From: Micrococcales bacterium
GTDB taxonomy: Bacteria; Actinomycetota; Actinomycetes; Actinomycetales; Dermatophilaceae
Assembly: GCA_021287075.1 (NCBI GenBank)
Contig: JAJTBD010000015.1
Location: forward strand, 1 to 64,000
DNA: 64,000 nucleotides
Reading direction: 5' to 3'
Both the position numbers and the translations under genes were made by a program. Under the pieces are notes generated by a model. The model worked only from the letters and a program-made list of their open reading frames with translations. It did not search any database and was not told where the DNA came from. This document shows, one piece after another, positions 53,044 to 63,313 of this stretch (positions within the stretch are counted from its first letter, which is position 1; each line of letters starts with the position of its first letter).

Positions 53044-53079
53044 GTCATTAAAGGATGTCGGTGCCAGTCAGGGAGCCTA

Positions 53080-53096
53080 CCGGCCAGGGGGGCCGG
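53080..53096 (-). terminator. Short hairpin after nusB
   Basis: CCGGCC (53080-53085) and GGCCGG (53091-53096) with a 5-nt loop lie 20 bp beyond the nusB stop. It is short but GC-rich and may separate efp-nusB from the pyr operon. Confidence 0.4.
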
Positions 53097-53115
53097 GGCC
53101 ACGCCCGGGGGTGCG

Positions 53116-53526
53116 CTAGGCGAGCGTGGGCTTGATCTCGGCGAGCCGGGCCAGCACGCCGTTGACGAACTTGGGCGAGTCGTCGGTGGACAGCGAGCGG
53201 GCGAGGTCGACCGCCTCGCTGATCGCCACGCCCTCGGGGATGTCGGTGTAGAGCACCTCATAGGCGCCCAGCCGCAGGATGGCCCGGTCGACCGCGGGCA
53301 TCCGCTCCAGCGACCAGCCCTGCGAATAGGTCGACAGCTGCTCGTTGACGTCGTTCCAGTGGGCGACGACGCCCTCGACGAGGTCGACCGTGAACTCCTT
53401 CAGCGGAGCCTCGGTGCCCGGCTCACGCAGCCGGTCGGCAAGCAGCGTCGTGGCGTTCATGCCGCGCTGCTCGGCCTCGAAGAGGACGTCGACGGCCCGC
53501 TTGCGGGCCTTGGAGCGTGCCCCCAT
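53116..53526 (-). CDS. nusB: Transcription antitermination protein NusB
   Basis: This 136-residue all-helical protein binds boxA RNA with NusE during rRNA transcription. The signature parts are SKARKRAVDVLFEAEQRG, DRAILRLGAYEVLY, DIPEGVAISEAVDLARSL and SPKFVNGVLARL. The ATG at 53526 is 3 bp after the efp stop, giving the common efp-nusB pair. Confidence 0.95.
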   Translation of the reverse strand: MGARSKARKRAVDVLFEAEQRGMNATTLLADRLREPGTEAPLKEFTVDLVEGVVAHWNDVNEQLSTYSQGWSLERMPAVDRAILRLGAYEVLYTDIPEGVAISEAVDLARSLSTDDSPKFVNGVLARLAEIKPTLA

Positions 53527-53529
53527 CCG

Positions 53530-54090
53530 TCAGTTCACGCGACCGAGGTAGGAGCCGTCGCGGGTGTCGACCTTGACCCGGGTGCCGGTCTCGAGGAAGA
53601 GGGGCACCGCGATCTCGGCGCCGGTCTCGAGGGTGGCCGGCTTGGTGCCGCCGGTGGACCGGTCGCCCTGGAGGCCGGGCTCGGTGTAGGTGATCTCGAG
53701 GACGACCGACGGCGGCAGCTCGACGTAGAGCACGGTGCCGTCGTGCGTGGCCACCTGGGCCTCCTGGTTCTCCAGGAGGTACTTGGCGGAGTCCCCAACG
53801 GTGGCGGCCGGGATGTGGATCTGGTCGTAGGTCCGACCGTCCATGAAGACGAAGTCCTCGCCGTCCTTGTAGAGGAACTGCATGTCCCGGCGGTCGACGT
53901 TGGCCGTCTCGACCTTGACGCCGGCGTTGAAGGTCTTGTCGACGACCTTGCCGGACAGGACGTTCTTGAGCTTGGTGCGCACGAAGGCCGGGCCCTTGCC
54001 GGGCTTGACGTGCTGGAACTCCACGACGGACCACAGCTGGCCCTCGAGGTTCAGCACCATGCCGTTCTTCAGGTCGTTGGTCGATGCCAC
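53530..54090 (-). CDS. efp: Elongation factor P
   Basis: This 186-residue factor rescues ribosomes stalled at polyproline. It starts [41 protein letters not shown], with the modifiable loop Lys at about 32, followed by [20 protein letters not shown] and the two OB domains ending [10 protein letters not shown]. The GTG at 54090 is the canonical start. A -10-like TAGGAT at 54175-54180 would give a leader of about 80 nt containing a GTATGCCGCG word. Confidence 0.96.
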   Translation of the reverse strand: MASTNDLKNGMVLNLEGQLWSVVEFQHVKPGKGPAFVRTKLKNVLSGKVVDKTFNAGVKVETANVDRRDMQFLYKDGEDFVFMDGRTYDQIHIPAATVGDSAKYLLENQEAQVATHDGTVLYVELPPSVVLEITYTEPGLQGDRSTGGTKPATLETGAEIAVPLFLETGTRVKVDTRDGSYLGRVN

Positions 54091-54174
54091 GTGATGATCG
54101 CTTTCTTCGCCGTATGCCGCGTGCCGGCTTCGGGCGCGGCGCACCCACGGCAGTGGTCGGGGAGTTGACGGTCC

Positions 54175-54180
54175 ATCCTA
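54175..54180 (-). promoter_or_regulatory. -10-like TAGGAT for efp
   Basis: TAGGAT on the minus strand lies about 85 nt before efp. No convincing -35 was found, so the call rests on the hexamer alone. Confidence 0.3.
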
Positions 54181-54253
54181 GCGCCGCGGCCGCCCGTCCC
54201 CGAATCCGCGCGGACCTCCCCACAGCGGCGCCGACGGTGGTTGAGTGGCCCCC

Positions 54254-55804
54254 ATGAAACCGCTGCGCGCACTCGCGACCGCCGGGACCCTGGCCACGGC
54301 CGGCCTCACGGCATACGACCTGACGCAGAAGAAGCACGCCATCCTGCGCAACTTCCCGGTCATCGGGCACGCCCGCTACCTGCTCGAGGCGGTCGGGCCA
54401 GAGCTCCGCCAGTACATCGTGACCAGCAGCGACGAGGAGCGGCCATGGGTCTATGCCAGCTCCAAGAAGGCCAACAACTACTTCGGCTTCGGCACCGACA
54501 ACGACGTCGAGCGCACGGCCGGCTACCCCATCGTCAAGCACCGCACCTTCTCCACCGTCGCCCCACCGACCGGCGCCCACAGTGGCGAGGCCCACGTGCC
54601 GGCGGCCAAGGTCATCGGCGCCGCCCGTGGGCGCCGCGACGCCTTCCGGCCGGGCTCGGTGGTCAACGTGTCGGCGATGAGTTTCGGGTCGCTGTCCACG
54701 GCGGCCATCACGGCACTCAACCAGGGCGCTGCGATCGCTGGCTGCATGCACAACACCGGTGAGGGCGGCCTGTCGCCCTATCACCGCCAGGGCGGCGAGC
54801 TGGTCCTCCAGATCGGCACCGCCTACTTCGGCTGCCGCGACGAGGAGGGCCGCTTCGACATCGACCGCCTCGTGGCCGTCGTGGAGTCGGCCCCGGTCCG
54901 GATGATCGAGATCAAGCTCAGCCAGGGCGCCAAGCCCGGGCTGGGCGGGCTGCTGCCCGCGGCCAAGATCACCGAGGAGATCGCCGAGATCCGCGGCATA
55001 CCGTTGGGCAAGGACTGCGCCTCCCCCTCCCGGCACGCCGAGTTCGACTCTGTCGACGGGCTGCTCGACTTCGTCGAGCTGATCGCCGAGCGCACCGGCA
55101 AGCCGGTCGGCATCAAGTCGGCCGTCGGCGACCTGACCTTCTGGGAGGAGCTGGTCAGGGAGATGTCCGGCGGCGAGCGCGGTGTCGACTTCATCACGAT
55201 CGACGGCGGCGAGGGCGGCACGGGCGCGGCGCCGCTGGTCTTCACCGACTCGGTCTCGCTGCCCTGGCGGGTGGGCTTCAGCCGGGTCTACCGCATGTTC
55301 GCCGAGGCGGGTCTGACCGATGACATCACCTTCATCGGGTCGGGCAAGCTCGGGCTCCCGGAGAACGCCATCGTCGCCTTCGCGCTCGGCGCCGACATGG
55401 TCAACGTGGCCCGTGAGGCGATGCTCGCGATCGGGTGCATCCAGTCGCAGAAGTGCCACACCGACAAGTGCCCCACCGGTGTCGCGACCCAGGAGCCGTG
55501 GCTCGTGCGCGGGCTGGACCCGGCCTCCAAGGCCGTGCGGCTGGCCAACTATGTCGAGACGCTGCGGCGCGACCTGCTCAAGGTCTCCGAGGCGGTCGGC
55601 GTGCTGCACCCGTCGATGATCACCTGCGCCGATGTCGACATCCTCGACGGCGACCAGACGGCCACACCGCTGGCCGAGGTCTACCACTACAAGCCCGAGT
55701 GGGGTCTGCCGTCGGCTGCCGACCAGGAGGAGATCTCGCGCCTGATGTCCGAGACCGCCGTCGTCGGCGGCTCGGCGCCGGAGTCGGAGACGGCCCAGGA
55801 CTGA
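54254..55804 (+). CDS. FMN-binding glutamate synthase-like protein
   Basis: This 516-residue protein corresponds to the central FMN/iron-sulfur domain of glutamate synthase without the amidotransferase part. It has one N-terminal hydrophobic stretch (LATAGTLATAGLTAY), then MSFGSLSTAAITALNQGAAI, HNTGEGGLSPYH, FITIDGGEGGTGAAPL and the 3Fe-4S-type Cys cluster IQSQKCHTDKCPTGVATQ. The reaction is unknown; stand-alone proteins of this kind are widespread. The ATG at 54254 has no clear ribosome-binding site. The gene is divergent from efp, and a large palindrome follows its stop. Confidence 0.88.
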   Translation: MKPLRALATAGTLATAGLTAYDLTQKKHAILRNFPVIGHARYLLEAVGPELRQYIVTSSDEERPWVYASSKKANNYFGFGTDNDVERTAGYPIVKHRTFSTVAPPTGAHSGEAHVPAAKVIGAARGRRDAFRPGSVVNVSAMSFGSLSTAAITALNQGAAIAGCMHNTGEGGLSPYHRQGGELVLQIGTAYFGCRDEEGRFDIDRLVAVVESAPVRMIEIKLSQGAKPGLGGLLPAAKITEEIAEIRGIPLGKDCASPSRHAEFDSVDGLLDFVELIAERTGKPVGIKSAVGDLTFWEELVREMSGGERGVDFITIDGGEGGTGAAPLVFTDSVSLPWRVGFSRVYRMFAEAGLTDDITFIGSGKLGLPENAIVAFALGADMVNVAREAMLAIGCIQSQKCHTDKCPTGVATQEPWLVRGLDPASKAVRLANYVETLRRDLLKVSEAVGVLHPSMITCADVDILDGDQTATPLAEVYHYKPEWGLPSAADQEEISRLMSETAVVGGSAPESETAQD

Positions 55805-55825
55805 CCCCGGGTCGGCGACAGCGCC

Positions 55826-55895
55826 CCCCCATTAAGCCAATGGGCGAGTTCCGCGCCCGGTCGGGTGCGGAACTCGCCAATTGGTGTGATGGGGG
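55826..55895. terminator. 29-bp-arm imperfect palindrome after gltS-like gene
   Basis: Arms 55826-55854 and 55867-55895 pair over most of their length, with the inner 11 bp GCGAGTTCCGC / GCGGAACTCGC perfect, around a 12-nt loop GCCCGGTCGGGT. It starts 21 bp after the gene's stop and probably terminates transcription before the riboswitch promoter. Confidence 0.7.
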
Positions 55896-55946
55896 CGGGT
55901 GGGCGGCAGGCAGGGTCCGGCTGGTCGCCGCATCGTGAGTCATAAC

Positions 55947-55975
55947 TTGCGGTTTGGATACGCATTATCTAACGT
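55947..55975 (+). promoter_or_regulatory. Promoter of the SAM-IV/yeeE-tusA unit
   Basis: TTGCGG (55947-55952), a 17-nt spacer and TAACGT (55970-55975) form a good sigma70-type promoter in an unusually AT-richer patch. Transcription would begin near 55982, at the first base-paired strand of the riboswitch. Confidence 0.65.
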
Positions 55976-55982
55976 GAGCGGC

Positions 55983-56095
55983 GGTCACGAGTTCTGGCGC
56001 CAAGCCCCGGCTGGTCAGACAGCAACCCTCCACGTCGGCGGGGTGCTCCGGGTGAGGACCGGGCGTCCCGTCTGGGACGCAAGCGGCGGCCCATG
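55983..56095 (+). ncRNA. SAM-IV type riboswitch
   Basis: The sequence closely follows the SAM-IV consensus: GGTCACGAG opening strand, CAAGCCCCGGCT, GCAACCCTCC, GGCGGGGTGC, CCGGGTGAGGACC closing the outer stem, then a GCGTCCC/GGGACGC hairpin (56063-56080) and AAGCGG for the pseudoknot. It lies directly after a promoter and 67 nt before the start of the yeeE-like gene. SAM binding is expected to lower expression of the sulfur transporter and TusA. The assignment rests on recall of the consensus. A SAM-I/IV variant is the main alternative. Confidence 0.88.
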
Positions 56096-56161
56096 TCGCC
56101 TGTCCACCCGCCTGTCCGCGGGCGCCTCGCCGTGCCCGCCCGCCCCTAGGAGCACCTCCCC

Positions 56162-57226
56162 ATGGTCCTGACCGGACTCCTTGTCGGCATCGCGCTCGGC
56201 TTCGTCATGCAGCGCGGGCGCTTCTGCGTCACCGGCGCCTTCCGCGACGTCTGGGTCGCCCGCAACACCCGCTGGCTGACCGCCTTCCTCATCGTCATCG
56301 CCGTGCAGAGCGTCGGCCTCTTCGCGCTCCAGTCGGCCGGCGTGATCACGCTCGAGGCCAAGCAGCTGCCGCTCGTGGCCACCCTTGTCGGTGGCTTCAT
56401 CTTCGGCTTCGCGATCGTCCTCGCCGGGGGCTGCGCCACCGGCACCTACTACCGGGCGGGCGAGGGGCTGGTCGGCAGCTGGCTGGCGCTGGTCGGCTAT
56501 GTCGTCTTCTCGGCCGTCATGAAGAAGGGCGCGCTCTCCCCCGTCAACGAGGAGGTGCGCTCCCACAAGGTCGGCGTCACCACGATCTATGACACCCTGC
56601 ACGTCTCGCCATGGCTGCTCGTGGCCGCGCTCGTCGGCGGCGTGGGCTGGCTCGCGGCCCGCCACCTGGCCGTGCCGGCGCCCCGGCTCGCCACCCTGCC
56701 CCCGCGCCGCACCGGCCTGGCCCACCTGCTGTTCGAGAAGCCCTGGCACGCCTTCGGCACCGCGGTCGTCATCGGCCTCATCGCCATCGTCGCGTGGCCG
56801 CTGTCGGCGGCCACCGGCCGCAACGACGGCCTGGGCATCACCACCCCCTCGGCCAACCTCGTGCACTATCTCGTGACCGGCAGCAGCAAGTCGCTGGACT
56901 GGGGCGTCTTCCTCGTCCTCGGGATCCTCGTCGGCTCCTATCTCGCGGCCCGCGGCAGCGGCGAGTTCCGGGTGCGCGTGCCCGACGCCCGCACCGCGAC
57001 CCGCTCGGTCGTCGGCGGTGTGCTCATGGGCGTGGGCGCCTCACTGGCGGGCGGCTGCACCATCGGCAACGCCATGGTGCAGACCGCGCAGTTCAGCTGG
57101 CAGGGCTGGCTCGCCTTCGGCTCGATGCTGCTCGGGACGGGCGCGGCAGCGCACGTCTTCATCCTGCGCCACCGCCGCGAGGGCGCCGCCGCGGTGCCGG
57201 AGACAGCGTCGCTGGCCCGCGTCTGA
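56162..57226 (+). CDS. YeeE/YedE-family sulfur (thiosulfate) transporter
   Basis: This 354-residue membrane protein has about nine helices and the conserved cysteines of thiosulfate channels of the TsuA type: Cys22 in MQRGRFCVTGAFRD, Cys91 in LAGGCATGTYYRAGEG and Cys299 in LAGGCTIGNAMVQ. It probably imports thiosulfate or a related sulfur compound. The ATG at 56162 has AGGAG about 9 nt upstream. Control by the SAM-IV riboswitch and the TusA gene downstream make a sulfur-assimilation role very likely. Confidence 0.93.
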   Translation: MVLTGLLVGIALGFVMQRGRFCVTGAFRDVWVARNTRWLTAFLIVIAVQSVGLFALQSAGVITLEAKQLPLVATLVGGFIFGFAIVLAGGCATGTYYRAGEGLVGSWLALVGYVVFSAVMKKGALSPVNEEVRSHKVGVTTIYDTLHVSPWLLVAALVGGVGWLAARHLAVPAPRLATLPPRRTGLAHLLFEKPWHAFGTAVVIGLIAIVAWPLSAATGRNDGLGITTPSANLVHYLVTGSSKSLDWGVFLVLGILVGSYLAARGSGEFRVRVPDARTATRSVVGGVLMGVGASLAGGCTIGNAMVQTAQFSWQGWLAFGSMLLGTGAAAHVFILRHRREGAAAVPETASLARV

Positions 57227-57273
57227 GCCCACCACCCACCGTCACATCCCTTATCCCACAAGGGAGACTCACG

Positions 57274-57498
57274 ATGAAGCACACTCTCGACACCGTCACC
57301 CAGGTCTGCCCCTTCCCCCTCGTGGAGGCCAAGCAGGCCATGGCCGGCCTCGCCCTCGGCGACGAGCTGGTCATCGACTTCGACTGCACCCAGGCCACCG
57401 ACGCACTCCCCCGCTGGGCCGCCGAGAACGGCTACCCCGTGACACATTTTGATCGAGTCGGCGACGCGGCCTGGACCATCACGGTCCAGAAGGCCTGA
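57274..57498 (+). CDS. tusA: TusA/SirA-like sulfur carrier protein
   Basis: This 74-residue protein has the sulfur-accepting Cys12 in the CPxP motif VCPFPLVEAKQAM, plus a second Cys in FDCTQATDALPRWA. It likely accepts sulfur from the transporter's substrate. The ATG at 57274 has AAGGGAGA about 7 nt upstream and lies 47 bp after yeeE. Its last 42 bp, including a CTGGAC/GTCCAG hairpin and the TGA, are repeated at 57526-57567. Confidence 0.9.
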   Translation: MKHTLDTVTQVCPFPLVEAKQAMAGLALGDELVIDFDCTQATDALPRWAAENGYPVTHFDRVGDAAWTITVQKA

Positions 57499-57525
57499 CC
57501 GCGGAGTCGCCACAGCGGTGACAGG

Positions 57526-57567
57526 GTCGGCGACGCAGCCTGGACCATCACCGTCCAGAAGGCCTGA
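57526..57567 (+). repeat. Duplicated tusA tail (42 bp)
   Basis: This segment repeats the last 42 bp of tusA (57457-57498), with two differences. Both are synonymous in the tusA frame (Ala GCG to GCA, Thr ACG to ACC), and the TGA is kept. It also keeps the CTGGAC-N7-GTCCAG hairpin (57540-57545 with 57553-57558). No start or body of a second gene precedes it. Confidence 0.75.
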
Positions 57568-57583
57568 GCCTGCGCCGCTCCCG

Positions 57584-58663
57584 TCAGCGGCAGACCGCGG
57601 CGTATGCCGCCCGGACGGCCTCATCCGTGGGGCCCTCCAGCCGCGTCGGGGCGGCGATGTCCTCCAGCACGACGAAGCGCAGCAGCGCCCCGCGGGTCTT
57701 CTTGTCGCGGCGCATCGCGGTCAGCAGCTCATCCCACCGGCCCGGGACATAGGAGGTGGGCAGGCCCACCCGCTCGAGCACGCTCCGGTGCAGGTCGACC
57801 GCGGCCGCGGCGAGGACGCCTGCGGCGCAGGCGAGCTCGGCGGCATACACCATCCCGATCGCCACGGCCTCGCCGTGTCGGCGCTCATAGCGCTCGACCT
57901 GCTCGATCGCGTGGCCGAAGGTGTGCCCGTAGTTGAGGATCTCGCGCAGCGAGGACTCCCTGAGGTCGGCGGCGACGACCCCGGCCTTGATCGAGATCTT
58001 GCGCTCGACGAGCTCGCGCAGCCAGGGGCCGTCGACGTCGAGGGCGGCGCGACCCTGCTCCTGCACGATCTCGAGGATCCGCGGGTCGGCGATGAGGCCG
58101 CCCTTGACCACCTCGGCGCTGCCCGCGACGAGATCGGCCTCGGGCAGGGTCCGCAGCACATCGAGATCGCAGACGACGGCCGCCGGCGGGTGGAAGGAGC
58201 CGACGAGGTTCTTGCCCTCGGCCGTGTTGATGCCGGTCTTGCCACCGACGGCCGCATCGACCATGCCGAGCAGGGTCGTCGGCACCTGCACCACCCGCAC
58301 ACCCCGCAGCCAGGTGGCAGCGACGAAGCCGGCCAGGTCCGTCACGGTGCCACCGCCATAGGCCACGACGGCATCGGAGCGGGTGAACCCCTTCTCCCCC
58401 AACACCTTCCAGAGCCCGGCGGCCACCTCTGCGGTCTTGGCGTGCTCGGCGTCGGGCACCGCGGCGAGTGTGACTTCGTGACCGCCATCGCGCAGCGCGG
58501 TGGCGAGCCGCTCGGCACCCGGCAGGAGCGTGGGCGAGTCGGGGTGGACCAGGAGCAGGCGCATAGCACTCTCGCCCACCAGGGCCGGGACCATGCCGAC
58601 GAGGTCATGGCCGACGACCACGTCATAGTCGGTGCCGACAGGGATGACCGTGGCGTCGCTCAT
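57584..58663 (-). CDS. aroB: 3-dehydroquinate synthase
   Basis: This 359-residue NAD- and metal-dependent enzyme forms dehydroquinate in the shikimate pathway. Signatures are AYGGGTVTDLAGFVAATWLRGV, the phosphate-binding QVPTTLLGMVDAAVGGKTGIN, FHPPAAVVCD, and metal ligands in LNYGHTFGHAIE. The ATG at 58663 overlaps the aroK stop as ATGA. Its stop faces the tusA tail repeat on the other strand with 16 bp between. Confidence 0.97.
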   Translation of the reverse strand: MSDATVIPVGTDYDVVVGHDLVGMVPALVGESAMRLLLVHPDSPTLLPGAERLATALRDGGHEVTLAAVPDAEHAKTAEVAAGLWKVLGEKGFTRSDAVVAYGGGTVTDLAGFVAATWLRGVRVVQVPTTLLGMVDAAVGGKTGINTAEGKNLVGSFHPPAAVVCDLDVLRTLPEADLVAGSAEVVKGGLIADPRILEIVQEQGRAALDVDGPWLRELVERKISIKAGVVAADLRESSLREILNYGHTFGHAIEQVERYERRHGEAVAIGMVYAAELACAAGVLAAAAVDLHRSVLERVGLPTSYVPGRWDELLTAMRRDKKTRGALLRFVVLEDIAAPTRLEGPTDEAVRAAYAAVCR

Positions 58664-59172
58664 GCGCCCGCCCCGAGCAGGGTGACGATCTCGTCGGCGA
58701 CCTCGGCGGCCGCGCGGTTGTTGGTGTCGACGGTGTGGGTGGCCAGCTGCTCATAGGTCGCCCGGCGCTCACGCATGAGCACCACCCACCGGCCCCGTGG
58801 GTTGACCGCCAGCATGGGCCGGGCCTGGCTGAGGCCGATCCGCGGCGCGGCAGAGGCGATGTCGACGTCGAGGAAGACGACCGTGCGCCCAGCCATGGCG
58901 CGCTGCACGTCGGGGGCCATGGGCGCGCCGCCACCGAGGGCGAGCACCCCCGCATGGGCACCGAGCGCATGGGTGACGACCGCGCGCTCCACATCGCGGA
59001 AGTGCTTCTCGCCCTCCTCGATGAAGATGTCGGAGATCGAGCGACGCTCGGCCTGCTCGACCAGATGGTCGGTGTCGGCGAACTCCACACCGAGGCGCTC
59101 GGCCACGATCTGACCCACGGTCGACTTGCCGGCCCCGGGCGGCCCGATCAGCACGGCCACCGGCTTCACCAT
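58660..59172 (-). CDS. aroK: Shikimate kinase
   Basis: This 170-residue kinase has the P-loop [12 protein letters not shown] (about 9-20), the shikimate-binding [26 protein letters not shown] and LALGGGAPM. The ATG at 59172 has GGGAGAG 9 nt upstream within the end of aroC and overlaps the aroC stop by 7 nt; a GTG at 59169 overlapping as GTGA is the alternative. It follows aroC and precedes aroB. Confidence 0.96.
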   Translation of the reverse strand: MVKPVAVLIGPPGAGKSTVGQIVAERLGVEFADTDHLVEQAERRSISDIFIEEGEKHFRDVERAVVTHALGAHAGVLALGGGAPMAPDVQRAMAGRTVVFLDVDIASAAPRIGLSQARPMLAVNPRGRWVVLMRERRATYEQLATHTVDTNNRAAAEVADEIVTLLGAGA

Positions 59173-60389
59173 GTGCGCATCTCTCCCGGGATCGAGGCGA
59201 GGTATGCCGCGTGGTTGCGGGCGGTCTCGCCGACCGAGTCCCCGCCGAACTTCTCCAGGCACGCATTGGCCAGCACGAGGGCGACCATGGCCTCGGCGAC
59301 CACGCCGGCGGCGGGCACCGCGCACACGTCGGAGCGCTGGTGGATGGCCTTGGCGGCCTCGGCCCCGGTCACGTCGACGGTGTCGAGTGCCCGCGGGACG
59401 GTGGAGATCGGCTTCATCGCGGCCCGCACCCGCAGCACGTCGCCCGTCGACATCCCGCCCTCGGTGCCGCCGGCACGGCCGGTGCGGCGGCGGATCGTGC
59501 CGTCGGCGTCGCGCTCCATCTCGTCGTGGGCGGCAGAGCCGCGTCGGGCCGCGGTGCGGAAGCCGTCACCGACCTCCACGCCCTTGATGGCCTGGATGCC
59601 CATGAGGGCCGCGGCGAGCTGGGCGTCGAGCCGGCGGTCCCAGTGGACATGTGAGCCCAGGCCCGGCGGCAGGCCATAGGCGATGACCTCGACGACGCCG
59701 CCGAGGGTGTCGCCGTCCTTCTTGGCCGCCTCGACCTCGGCGACCATGGCGGCCGAGCCCTCGGCGTCGAGGGTGCGCACCGGGTCTCCGTCGAGGGCGT
59801 CGACCTGGTCGGGGGTGGGCAGCGGCGCGTCGTCGGCGACGGAGGCCGTGCCGATGGCGACGGTGTGGGAGACCAGGGTGATGCCATAGGCCTGCTCGAG
59901 CAGGCGGCGGGCCACCTCACCGAGGGCGACCCGGGCGGCGGTCTCACGCGCGGAGGCCCGCTCGAGCACGGGACGGGCGTCGTCGAAGGCGTACTTCTGC
60001 ATGCCCACGAGGTCGGCGTGGCCCGGCCGGGGCCGGGTGAGCGGCTTGTTGCGGGCGATCTCCTTCTCGGCGTTGACGTCGTCGCTGGCCGCGAGGGCCT
60101 CGTCCGAGACCGGGTCGGGCGACATGACCGTCTGCCACTTGGGCCACTCGGTGTTGCCGATGCGGATCGCGAGCGGGCTGCCGAGCGTGACGCCGTGGCG
60201 CAGGCCGCCGAGGAACTCGACCTCGTCCTTCTCGAACCTCATCCGGGCGCCGCGGCCGAAGCCCAGCCGGCGCCGGGCCAGCGCGCCCGCGACATCGTCG
60301 GAGGTCACCTCGACCCCGGCCGGCAGCCCCTCGATCGTGGCCAGGAGGGCAGGGCCGTGCGACTCACCAGCGGTCAACCAACGCAGCAT
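59166..60389 (-). CDS. aroC: Chorismate synthase
   Basis: This 407-residue FMN enzyme makes chorismate, the TrpE substrate. Signatures are [55 protein letters not shown] and [16 protein letters not shown]. The ATG at 60389 is preceded at 6 nt by GAAAAT rather than a ribosome-binding site, suggesting a leaderless start with a weak -10. It lies downstream of ppdK after a terminator hairpin. Confidence 0.97.
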   Translation of the reverse strand: MLRWLTAGESHGPALLATIEGLPAGVEVTSDDVAGALARRRLGFGRGARMRFEKDEVEFLGGLRHGVTLGSPLAIRIGNTEWPKWQTVMSPDPVSDEALAASDDVNAEKEIARNKPLTRPRPGHADLVGMQKYAFDDARPVLERASARETAARVALGEVARRLLEQAYGITLVSHTVAIGTASVADDAPLPTPDQVDALDGDPVRTLDAEGSAAMVAEVEAAKKDGDTLGGVVEVIAYGLPPGLGSHVHWDRRLDAQLAAALMGIQAIKGVEVGDGFRTAARRGSAAHDEMERDADGTIRRRTGRAGGTEGGMSTGDVLRVRAAMKPISTVPRALDTVDVTGAEAAKAIHQRSDVCAVPAAGVVAEAMVALVLANACLEKFGGDSVGETARNHAAYLASIPGEMRTW

Positions 60390-60395
60390 GCCGCG

Positions 60396-60401
60396 ATTTT
60401 C
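60396..60401 (-). promoter_or_regulatory. -10-like GAAAAT before aroC
   Basis: GAAAAT ends 6 nt before the aroC ATG across the gap CGCGGC. The same gap sequence separates the ppdK ATG from its own AT-rich hexamer. Confidence 0.3.
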
Positions 60402-60448
60402 GCACGATGCGCCCGCGACGCCCGCGACCGCCCAGCCCTCAGACGCCA

Positions 60449-60486
60449 CGAGTGGGCCGCCCTCCACCACGGAGGGGGCCCACTCG
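60449..60486 (-). terminator. Hairpin terminator after ppdK
   Basis: CGAGTGGGCC (60449-60458) and GGCCCACTCG (60477-60486) form a perfect 10-bp stem extended inward by CCCTCC/GGAGGG after a one-base bulge. It lies 13 bp beyond the ppdK stop on the minus strand. Confidence 0.75.
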
Positions 60487-60499
60487 CGGTCGGTCCGGA

Positions 60500-63193
<2,694 letters not shown>

Positions 63194-63199
63194 GCCGCG

Positions 63200-63205
63200 A
63201 TCATT
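63200..63205 (-). promoter_or_regulatory. -10-like AATGAT, leaderless ppdK
   Basis: AATGAT ends 6 nt before the ppdK ATG across CGCGGC, with no ribosome-binding site. It keeps the conserved A2 and T6 of a -10 element. Confidence 0.35.
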
Positions 63206-63313
63206 TCACCGGATACGTCCCGATTGCGACGGCCCCGCCGCGGAAGTTCCCTACATCACCACGGTTGCGTTGGTCACGTCTCCCGCCGAGGGGTATGCCG
63301 CGGGCCCCGCGCC

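Noticed and set aside
57499..57583. A second small gene after tusA
   Set aside because: Only the 42-bp tail is repeated. There is no start codon, CPxP motif or ribosome-binding site before it.
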